DNA of 64,000 nucleotides from Nematostella vectensis. Its lineage: Eukaryota; Cnidaria; Anthozoa; Actiniaria; Edwardsiidae. The stretch's first letter is position 1. The number at the start of each line of letters is the position of its first letter. Where the stretch lies: NCBI RefSeq assembly GCF_932526225.1, contig NC_064039.1, positions 10,744,139 through 10,808,138 of the forward strand. The letters are read 5' to 3'. The position numbers and the translations under genes were made by a program. Shown piece after piece: positions 29,661 through 39,100 of the stretch. The notes below the pieces were generated by a model. That model was not told where the DNA came from. It did not search any database and was given only the letters and a program-made list of their open reading frames with translations.

Positions 29661-31370
29661 ATTACGGGATGCATTTAATGGTATGTCATCATCTACTATG
29701 TGCATTACGGGATGTATTCAACGGCGTGTCATTATCTACTATGTGCATTACTACAGGATGCATTCAATGGCGTGTCATCATCTTCTATGTGCATTACGGG
29801 ATGCATTCAATGGCGTGTCATAATTTACTATGTGCATTACGGGATGCATTCAATGGCGTGTCATCATCTACTATGTGCATTACGGGATGCATTCAATGGC
29901 GTGTCATCAACTACTATGTGCATTACGGGATGCATTCAACGGCGTGTTCTCTACTATTTGCATTACGGGATGCATTCAATGGCGTGTCATCATCTGATAT
30001 GTGCATTACGGAATGCATTCAACGGCGTGTCTTCATCTACTATGTGCATTACGGGATGCAATCAATGGCGTGTCATCATCTACTATGTGCATTACGGGAT
30101 GTATTCAACGGCGTGTCATCATCTACTATGTGCATTACGGGATAAATTCAATGGCGTGTCATCATCTTCTATGCGCATTACAGGATGCATTGAATGGCGT
30201 GTCATCATTTACTATGTGCATTACGGGATGCATTCAATGGCGTGTCATCACCCACTATGTGCATTACGGGATGCATTCAATGCCGTGTCATCATCTATTA
30301 TGTGCATTACGGGATGCATTCAATGCCGTGTCATCATCTACTATGTGCATTACGGGATGCATACAACGGCGTGTCATCGTCTACAGTGTGCATTACGGGA
30401 TGCATTCATTAACGTGCCCATTCTGTCAGTCATTGCGAGGTTCGATTTGACCTTCAAATATCTAAAGATTGAGATGCCATTTTTTACTATATTCATTACG
30501 GGCTGCATTCAATGGCGTGTCATCATCTATTATGTGCATCACGGGATGCATTAAGTGGCGTGTCATCATCTACTATGTGAATTACGGGATGCATTCAATG
30601 GCGTGCCCATTCTGTCAGTCATTGCGAGGTTCGATTTGACCTTCAAATATCTACAGATTGAGTTGCCATTTTGTACTATGTTCATTACGGGATGCATTCA
30701 ATGGCGTGTCATCATCTTCTATTTGCATTACCGGATGCCTTCAATGGCGTGCCATCATCTACTATGTGCATTACGGGATGCATTCAACGGCGTGTTATCA
30801 TCTACTATGTGCATTACGGGATGCATTCAAATGCGTGTCATTATCTACTATGTGCATTACGGGATGCAATCAATGGCGTGTCATCATCTACTATGTGCAT
30901 TACGGGACGCATTCAATGGCGTGTCATCATCTACTATGTGCATTACGGGATCCATTCAATGGCGTGTCATCATGTACTATGTGTATTACGGGATGTATTC
31001 AATGGCGTGTCATCATGTACTATGTGTATTACGGGATGCATTCAATGGCGTGTCATCATCTAGTATGTGCATTACGGGATGCATTCAATGGCTTGTCATC
31101 ATCTACTATGTGCATTACGGGATGCATTCAATGGCTTGTCATCATCTACTATGTGTATTACGGGATGCATTCAATGGCGTGTCATCATCTACTATGTGTA
31201 TTACGGGATGCATTCAATGGCGTGTCATCATCTACTTTGTGCATTACGGGATGCATTCAATGGCGTGTCATCATCTACTATGTGTATTACGGGATGCATT
31301 CAATGGCGTGTACATTCGGCGGCGTGTCATCATCTACTATTTGCATAACGGAAGGCATTCGATTCATCGA

Positions 31371-32900
31371 TTATCTTTGAATTCATTCTATCTATTTTGT
31401 TGTTTTGATGTTGTCTTGGTTTCCTCACATCTGAATACTGTTTGTTTGTTTTTGCAGTTGCGTATTTTCATGTGCAGCGCTCCTCGTAATGTCAATAACA
31501 AAACGTTCTTGTTAAAAAAAAGTAATCCTCCCTAATCCTTTAATGAACTGTTTATTATTCTAAACCCGTTATGCTCTTTAATTAAATCATTAACGGTCCT
31601 CAAATCAATCTGTTGTATTATTTCTTACTATAGCCTTACGTTTGTTTCATTTTTGTGTGTGTGTTTTATGTCTTTTATGGGGAAGAGGCTTCTGGATTTC
31701 TGTTGAGTCAATGAAAAATCTCGCTTGAATCACAAGGCATTTATATATATATTAGTGCGAAGCCTTCATTTGTTTTTAGAATTTGGGTTAAGTATTTGGA
31801 AAGCACGCCTCCTCCCTCCAAAAACAAACAGAATAAAGAGTAAGTTACACAAAGAAGTAAAAAGTGTCACGTAATTAGGTCCGAAGTCACGCAACGCCAT
31901 GCTTGACAAGCCATGTTGACGTCCAAGGTTATCTGTTGAATGCCAATATACATAGCACTCCTTTACAAGGTCACAATATACTTCACATCTCTGTTTATAT
32001 CTAAGCACAATTCACCGACACTCGTTTGTATAGTTTTTCTTCGTAAGGTTTGCCGTCCTTCTCCGTTAAAGGTTTATTCTTCGAGAAGTCTTTTTCATAA
32101 GACAGGTGAGGTGCCGCTAATGGTTTTATTTCTTCATGAATTTATCGAGGGATAACAGCATAGTCTGTGTGTCTAACAGGCCACATGGATAAGGCGTTCT
32201 CGATTGAAAACTGAGGTGTTGTGTATAGTCTTCGACTGACCTGTTCTTAGCATTTCGCTATTATTACACGAACTAGAATTGTAGGTATTCTGGTTTGTTT
32301 GAGTATAATAATGTAGTGAGCTTTCTAATGAATTCTTGTTTACATCCTTGAGTGCATGTATTATAAAATCACGTCTTGACACGGCACGGCATATCTTAGT
32401 AAAAAGACACCAATTGTTCAAATACTACATTATAATTAAATTAATGGGGAATCCTCCATTTTGTTACTTTGAATTTGGTTAGTTACCGTTCATATAGGGT
32501 CTCAATATGCAAGAAGATAAAACGGATCCGACAAAATACCGTAATCTGTAATGATTCAGGCGTTGCTTGAAGTAACTGTGTATACGTACGGTTAAGACGC
32601 CGGCTAGAGGCACTTGGGTTCAATACTCGTTCTTGTTGCCTCCGAAATATCCTCATTCGGGTTTTTAGCAACTCCTTATTCCTCATTGTTCAAGCACTGG
32701 TTTTGATTCACGCTCAACCTAAGGGGTAGACACGGTTTTATGGTGACATAAAATTTAATTTAAATGTCTGAAGCATCCACAAATTAACCAGCTGCGAAAT
32801 CTACACTCCTATATCCAAAAGCTACCCAAAAGCAACTGTTTCTTTAAGAGGTATCCATGCGACTTATCGTAGGTACCTACCAAGGGAGCCAAGGGGAGTG
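31371..32900. other. Non-coding stretch between the satellite and the BTB gene
   Basis: This is AT-rich unique-looking sequence with no ORF I can support. The 43-bp unit decays through the last recognisable copy near 31318-31370. The 5' UTR and promoter of the BTB gene must lie towards the right end, but I see no convincing TATA box or initiator. Confidence 0.6.
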
Positions 32901-35004
32901 ATGGATGAGGTCCCAGATTTCTCGTCCCCCTGGCACTTTAGTGATGTAGTGTTGGTCATAGAAGGGACTAAATTCCATGTCCACCGTAGCACCCTCTCCA
33001 TATGGTCTCCAGTGTTTGAGCGCATGTTTACATCCGGGTTCACTGAGAAGACGGCCGAGGAGATTCCGTTACCAGGGAAACGCGCTGCGGAGATCGAGGT
33101 GCTCCTAAGGGTGATGTACACATTTGGCAAGGCGCAGCCAATCACGGGTGAGCATTAACCTAGCCAATCACATTTAGTAACACTCAAGCCAATCAGACGT
33201 GAGTGTCAGTCTCTCACACTCTAGCCAATCATAGACCTTCCTTGTGCCTTTTGCACTAGCAGCAGATAAAAGCTGATTAATCTTTAATTATTAAAATTTA
33301 GGCAATCTAGAGATGATATCTGCATGATAGAAAAATGCCCTGACCATATGTTAAATCACAAGAGAGAGGGGTGCTAACAAGATTTCGTCAAGTGGATGCG
33401 CCCACTACATATCTACGAGAGAAATCATTATCGTTCATGTTTTGATCTTTATAAAAGGGCCAAAATTCCGATCACAACGCGCAGCGTCATCCTACTCGTA
33501 ATTAGCAGTGAATTATACATAGATAAATAGATATATTCGATGAGCTCCCTCGGCCAGTTTTTTTTTTTTTTTTTGAGTTGTAACGCCGTCCCTGTTCTAG
33601 AATTTTACGCATAGTATTAGATGACCGGGACATACTCAAATGTTTTTTTTTTTAGAGGGCAACTACACGTTCCTGCTGGAGCTTGCCGAGGAATATCAGA
33701 TGGATCGAGTTAAGGAGCTGTGTGCCGAGTTCCTGAACTACAACCTGCAAGAATCCAACTGCCTCAAGTTCTACAGGGTAGCAGAGCACTTCAAACTTAA
33801 GGTAGAGACCAAAAGTCAAACTGCCTCAAGTTCTACAGGGTATCAGAGCACTTCCAACTTAAGGTAGAGACCAAAAGTCAAACTGCCTCAAGTTCTACAG
33901 GGTAGCAGAGCACTTCCAACTTAAGGTAGAGTCCAAAAGTCAAACTGCCTCAAGTTCTAGGGTGGAAGAGCACCTTCCAGCTTAAGGTAGAGTCCAAAAG
34001 TCAAACTGCCTCAAGTTCTAGGGTAGCAGAGCACTTCCAACTTAAGGTAGAGTCCAAAAGTCAAACTGTCTCAAGTTCTAGGGTAGAAGAGAACCTTCCA
34101 GCTTAAGGTAGAGACCAAAAGTCAAACTGCCTCAAGTTCTAGGGTAGAAGATCACTCCCAATATAAGGTAGAGTCCAACTGTCTCAAGATCTATAAGGTG
34201 AAAGAGCACTAGTCCAACTACCCCAAGTTCTGCAGGGTGGCTGAAAAAGTATCCGGACTTTTGCAGAGCTGTAAAAACCCTGACTTTCTAAATTGGAGAG
34301 TATGTATTCCTCGTTTTGCCGTTATGCCGGAGGTCCCGTCTCCGACAATTGGGGTCGCAAGCCCATGACACCATTTTTAGTAATAACATACTCACACACT
34401 CACATTCATGATTGGGTTAGGCGCAGTTAAGTATACCCACATGGATACTTTGTGCTAAAGCAATGCCACACACTCACATTTACTAAATATATCAATCCAC
34501 TTTGAGGCCACTTTCACATAAAGGATGGGGGAGGGGGTGGAAGAGCAACAGGGAATGTTGACACTAATCGCGATTATTAACTCATAGGAAGTTATGGCGA
34601 GGAGCCTGGAGGAATCCCGTTACCAGTCCCTCGCGAACCTCCAAGACTGCGAAGATTTTGAGAAGCTTGGACCCGAGATCCAGTTGAAAGTATACGGCGA
34701 AAAGATCAAAGAACTGGAGCGAACACTGCAAGAGTACGCCAAGACGTGCTCAGCACTCATCGATAACATCTACCGCACAGTGGCCGCGCGCGTACAGGAG
34801 TCTGGAACGGACTGTGATAACATCGAGGTGCACCGAACAGGGGTACGCGAACCATTCAAGATGAGCTGCAAGTGCTGTAGGCGGAGGGTACAGAACACCG
34901 ACTGCAAGTTAGAGTACAGCGCATTCCGGGGCTTGCTCAAGAAACTCTTCGACCTGGAGCACTATAATAGGACCGCAAGAAGAGCCAAAAATTCGGGAGA
35001 TTAG
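32901..35004 (+). CDS. BTB/POZ domain protein, three exons
   Basis: The exons are 32901-33147, 33656-33801 and 34588-35004. Their phases join exactly (247 + 146 + 417 = 810 nt, 269 aa). Donors are GTGAGC and GTAGAG; acceptors are TTTTTTTTAG and CTCATAG. Residues 1 to about 110 are a BTB/POZ fold, with HFSDVVLVIEGTKFHVHRS near the start and FERMFTSGF. Exon 2 carries GNYTFLLELAEEYQMD and a Cys-containing helix. Exon 3 has a basic, helical, probably coiled-coil stretch (IQLKVYGEKIKELERTL) and a Cys-rich CKCCRRR patch. I see no MATH, Kelch or zinc-finger domain. BTB domains dimerise and often recruit cullin-3; whether this one does is unknown. The start is the ATG at 32901, which fits the family's MDE-like opening. 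The protein resembles BTB proteins I associate with corals and anemones. It converges on FERRY3. Both introns carry tandem copies of the preceding exon edge. Confidence 0.88.
33136..33232 (+). repeat. Diverged repeats of the BTB exon 1 end
   Basis: The last bases of BTB exon 1 plus its donor (GCCAATCACGG then GTGAGC) are followed by three weaker copies starting with AGCCAATCA, near 33163, 33190 and 33223. The third retains a donor-like CGTGAGTG. Spacing is about 27 to 33 bp. Four CCAAT motifs in 100 bp could also read as NF-Y sites, but the first one is coding. Confidence 0.5.
33752..34240 (+). repeat. Tandem repeat copied from BTB exon 2 end plus splice donor
   Basis: The unit is about 60 to 62 bp and there are six to seven copies plus a degenerate tail. 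The first copy is coding (AACTGCCTCAAGTTCTACAG through CTTAAG) and includes the real donor, CTTAAG followed by GTAGAG. Later copies, starting near 33811, 33873, 33934, 33996, 34056 and 34117, sit wholly in the intron and still contain exon-like sequence. Most keep CTTAAGGTAGAG, so the intron begins with a ladder of near-identical 5' splice sites. Using donor 2 would add 62 nt, shift the frame and put exon 3 out of phase. Confidence 0.92.
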
Positions 35005-36103
35005 GAGTATATTAGTTTGCTGCGTAGCTTGCGAGTTAAGAACTTAAGAGATAAGGGGAGAGATTACAGAGTTTGTTACGAGCCCCACCAGTATATGATG
35101 GGAACTCGGGGGATATATTTGGTAGTAGCCATCTGTAAATATATTTTATTATGTGCGCCCTTGTAATTGTTGTTTAATTTCTTTTGTATGACGGGACATG
35201 CCCATAGAAGGACTGATACCTTATCTACTGGATAAATATAGCTCGGGAGATACCCATATAATGATTGATCCTGTTCTGCTGGATGACGTAATGTCTGAGA
35301 AATGCCCATATAAGAGAGCCAGTGCTGAAAAACGCAAGACTAGTTCCAGTACTGCACCATTAAACCAGCCTTTTTGTTTCGAAATGACGGCGTTTTACCG
35401 GCGAACTATCACATTTTTGCGAACCAAACTTAAGGTTATAATTTTCTTTATGACTCCCTCATTATCACACAAATCTGTCATCTTTTGTACAGTATGGTTT
35501 TAATGCTGCACAGTTAGTCAAAACAGCGACTGAAGTCAGTCTTTCGTTCCTTTACTCGAACGATTCAACACTACGATTGTGCTTGTTTACGCCAGAGCAC
35601 GCGCATGCGCATACGTTATTCAGGACTGTCTATAAGAGATGATACCTCCTCTACTTGATGACGTCACGTCAAGCGGTGTTAAGATCCTGAAAATGCTGGG
35701 CAACATTCCGTATATCGGAGCTCGGGAGATACCCATATAAGGATTGATACCTCCTCTACTTGATGACGTCACGTCAAGCGGTGTTAAGATCCTGAAAATG
35801 CTGGGCGACATGCCGTATATCGGAGCTCGGGAGATACCCATATAAGGATTGATACCTCTTCTACAAAATGACGTAAGGTTTTAGACATGCCCATATGAGG
35901 ATTGATACCTCATCTATTGGATGACGTCAGGTTAAGCGGTGTTGAGATCCTGAAAATGCTAGGTGGCATGCCGGATATCGGAGCTCGGACTGAAACCTCT
36001 TCTGCTGAATGACGTAAGGTTTAAGACAAGGCCATATAAGAATTGATACCTCTTCTGCTGGATGACGTAAGGTTTTAGACATGCCCATATAAGGATTGAT
36101 ACC
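35005..36103. repeat. Tandem copies of the FERRY3 3' coding end in the intergenic gap
   Basis: This is the gap between the convergent BTB and FERRY3 genes. From about 35195 it holds repeated segments that match, in the same orientation, the last codons of FERRY3 and the sequence just downstream. The best copies are at 35636-35735, 35736-35835 and 35895-35990; their minus-strand reading includes PSIFRILTPLDVTSS, against [15 protein letters not shown] in the gene. Shorter pieces with GGATTGATACCTC and CCCATATAAGG lie near 35200, 35262, 35838, 36035 and 36082. The copies lack the rest of the gene and are open only locally. Confidence 0.85.
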
Positions 36104-39100
36104 TCATACATTGGATGACGTCAGGTTTAGCGGTGTTGAGATCCTGAAGATGCTGGGCAACATGCCGGATATCGTGTGGAACATGTCGGCGGAGATCCCC
36201 TGTGGGATCATGAACTGTACATTGAGCGACTCCACGCCACTCCACGTGGTACACTCCATCATGAACCCTGCAACACAGCGGCTTAGTCAGGCTGGTCCAA
36301 ACTACACTAAAATAGCCCTTATCAGCCACACATTTTGTTATTGTTTTGATTTGCATGAACCCTGCAACACGGCGGCTTAGTCATTCTGGTCCAAACTACA
36401 CTAAAATAGCCCTTGTCAGCCACACATTTTGTTATTGTTTTGATTTGCATGAACCCTGCAACACAGCGGCTTAGTCAGGCTGGTCCAAACTACACTAAAA
36501 TAGCCCTTGTCATCCACACTTTTGTTATTGTTTTGATTTGATATTGGAAGGCACATAAAATCTCGAAATAAGTTCAAGTCAACCCAACCCTCCCCTAACC
36601 ATTAAAAGTAAATGTTGGCTTTCATCCATCAATCACAATTGAATTACTTTTCCATTTTACTCTGATTCTTATTGTAAAGTAAGCGATAGAGCAAGACAAG
36701 AAAACGCAACTGGTTCAATTTCTTGGGCTTGTTCTTGTGTTTGCATCTTAGTAATAAAAAAATCATAGGCCTGCCTGACGACTGAGTCAATGACAACGTG
36801 CAAGTGCAAATTGAGAATATATATTTTGCCTATGAGAGGAAACGAAGCTTCTATCGAAAACAGTATTTTGACTTTTAATGGGTTCCTTAAAAAGCGCACT
36901 TATCAGGTGGGTAAGCAGGGTGCGCGCGCAACCCCCGCCCCCTTGGAGAGGAAATCTCCAAAAACTCTGCTTTTTCCATATCATACCTATAACTGCGCAC
37001 CCCCCCCCTACCCTCTCACCCAATTCTGGGTACGCGCCTCTACCATAGCCCTGAAAACCATCTTATGTTACATCACCTACAGCTGACCTTTGACACACTT
37101 GAGGATCAGCTCTGCGCGTTTCGCGCACCAGTTGTTAGTCATCTCCTCTGTCATGTCATGGAAGAGCAGCAGAGGGATGGTGATGGTGGTGATGTTGTAC
37201 CGCACTGCGGTGTGTAGCACGTGCCTCAGGCCCACCACACACGGGTTACGACTATTCAGAGACGCAGACTTGACGCTATCATCCACAACCAAGTGGAACA
37301 CCACTTGGGCTTCCGCGAGGTTTGAGTGACGTGTAACGTAAAAATCCCCTGTGGAACAAAGACAAATAAAGCCTCGATCAAACGATGCCATGCCAGCTTA
37401 ATCGTTTACCCTCACACACTCTCAGCTACTCTTACTTACGTTCAACATGTTCAAATCGACATGATGCTAATGAGAGTTCTGATAAGTATTTCTATAAGCT
37501 GCTTACAAAAAATGAGAAAATGTAATTCAGTGAAATAATCACTTCAAATGATTTTAAGGAAATTGTATTCCATGTCTATCTTGTCAGAAAATATTTACCT
37601 ATGAAATCCTATGATTCTAACAAAAAAGCACGTTTTGAATACCTGGACCACTCTCATAAACTTTCAAGGACTGTTTTGATCAACCCTGGCTTGGAATTGC
37701 CGGTAGATTGACGGTTTGGAACACGCTTTGAGCAGCATCTCACCTGTGTCTAGCGTCAGTGTCTTGAGGGCGGTATCCTCTGTTGCTTGATTGACACCTC
37801 GGCCTGGCGTCGTGAGGCTGGATGCAGACTTGGCCCTAGCCCTCTGCTCTATGTTCTGCTGAATCAGGCCGAGCTGTTGGTCGAGGTCTGGGAAGTGGAA
37901 ATCTGTTGACTGCTGGCAGATAGCTGCGAATTCTAGTAGAAAGAATAATTAGTCTTTAGCAACCTCCTCCAAAGGTTTGCTGTTTTTTTTTTAGCTCAAA
38001 AAACAAGTGTAACTACAAGTATAAATAAACAGACCACAGACATGCGTATGCAATAGCATCACATTCAGAGTATTTTGTAAAAACACTGGTAGTTTCTTGG
38101 TGTCACGGAGCACCAGCGCCAAAAACACAATGGAACAAAATCCAAAAATAAAGACCTTAGAACTAGACAATGGAATAGAGTACAAAGGCCTTGAGCACCA
38201 ACAAAGCAAAAACAAAGCTCTAAGTAACACCAAGGAATACCCAAAACACTGTATAAAAGACTCAGAAGCAGTTCCCAAGAAATAAAAAAATTGTGAAAAA
38301 AAACATTGGCATATAAGAAGAATAAGATATGACGTACAGTAATGGCACCGAAAGCATGACTTAAGAGAGAACACAAAAGCATAGTTAATGCCAAAAGCAA
38401 CAGAGCATAAGATCGAACACATGGAAGCACACCTTTTGTGATTCCAGTATATGTATTGAGACGGTTATCTGCCAACAAGACCAGTCCAGCCAGTGATTCC
38501 GAGTACAAGGATAGAGCAGTCTGTATACGATGAGGCTGAGAGAGCACAGAACTGCAAAATAAAACAGTCAAATCTCATTTAAATAAGTTTATTTGCAGTC
38601 GCATCAAATAGGCACTATAAAGGGTGTTTACCAAGACTAGCACCACAGTCCTGGGGGTCATTTTCCAATAAAGCAGAACAATTTAGGTATCTTCTTGTAG
38701 CTTGCTGTGACACTAATAAAGTGACTGGGTCTCCCAGTGAAGTGGATGAAATCATCTAATCCCTGACGTCACCCAACAAGTTCTAAATAATCATCTTTTG
38801 CAAAGAAAGAGAAGTGGTTTGTACCAAAAGCTATTTAGCAGTCACTACACACACACACAAAAAAATACTTGCTTTCCACTTAAGAGCTGTATTAGATACC
38901 TTTATTCAGTGGCACACCTTCAACCTTAAAATGGCCATTTCTCGTGCTCCAGAGGGTAGTCACACACAGTATTAAACAACATGTGAACCCACCCCAAGCA
39001 TATCCCAAAACTACCATAACGCCACCCTATCTAAAGAACACCCTCCTAAGCTCACAAGTTTGTAAAATCAGCTTAAATTGCCTTTTTGCTTAATCTGAGC

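Larger units (their letters stand above)
4388..30675 (+). repeat. 75-bp truncated spacers in the satellite
   Basis: Shorter interruptions hold only the last 70 to 80 bp of the 196-bp spacer, from CCCATTCTGTCAGTCATTGC to GAGTTGCCATTTT. They are joined to a satellite unit truncated at CATTCATTAACGTG or CATTCTAAGGCGTG. Copies start near 4388, 5358, 10281, 12881, 13936, 19679, 19868, 20058, 20372, 23611, 23802, 26351, 26542, 29091, 29282, 30415 and 30605. The shared left breakpoint shows they descend from one or two deletion events and were then amplified with the array rather than being truncated independently. Confidence 0.88.
1..31370 (+). repeat. 43-bp satellite array with higher-order structure
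   Basis: This is a head-to-tail array of a 43-bp unit. The consensus runs from GTGTCATCATCTACTATG through TGCATTACGGGATGCA to TTCAATGGC. Several hundred units are present, most differing from consensus by 0 to 4 substitutions. Every unit carries the dyad TGCAT-N6-ATGCA. The array starts before base 1 and ends at about 31,320-31,370, where the last units decay into unique sequence. Common variants are CATTTAATGG for CATTCAATGG, GTGTTACCATCTTC, and a degenerate unit containing GGCGAGATAAATTT. The plus strand of the consensus contains no TAA, TAG or TGA, so ORFs stay open in all three frames. Because 43 is not a multiple of 3, each frame cycles through all three readings every 129 bp. I see no introns, promoter or flanking coding sequence and call this non-coding satellite DNA. 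It could be pericentromeric, subtelomeric or interstitial; the sequence does not decide. Confidence 0.97.

Noticed and set aside
1-31370. Dozens of plus-strand ORFs up to 543 codons rich in CITGCIQWRVII-type peptides
   Set aside because: They are all readings of one 43-bp repeat without stop triplets. The frame cycles with the repeat, the ORFs overlap in all three frames, and no gene-like flanks exist.
1-31370. CRISPR-like array
   Set aside because: There are no unique spacers: units are directly abutting copies, and the recurrent interruptions are themselves repeats. The genome is eukaryotic.
1-31370. CENP-B box in the satellite unit
   Set aside because: The TTACGGGATGC part is superficially similar, but the unit lacks the TTCG and spaced A/CGGG pattern of the box.
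32580-32645. tRNA-like stretch with GGGTTCAATAC
   Set aside because: Only a weak box B resemblance; I could not pair a cloverleaf.
32898-32900. GTG start three bases before the BTB ATG
   Set aside because: Eukaryotic start with an ATG directly following; the ATG at 32901 is used instead.
33640-33867. ORF reading through the BTB exon 2 donor
   Set aside because: The tail after LK comes from the intronic copies of the exon edge and quickly ends; the GTAGAG donor at 33802 joins exon 3 in frame.
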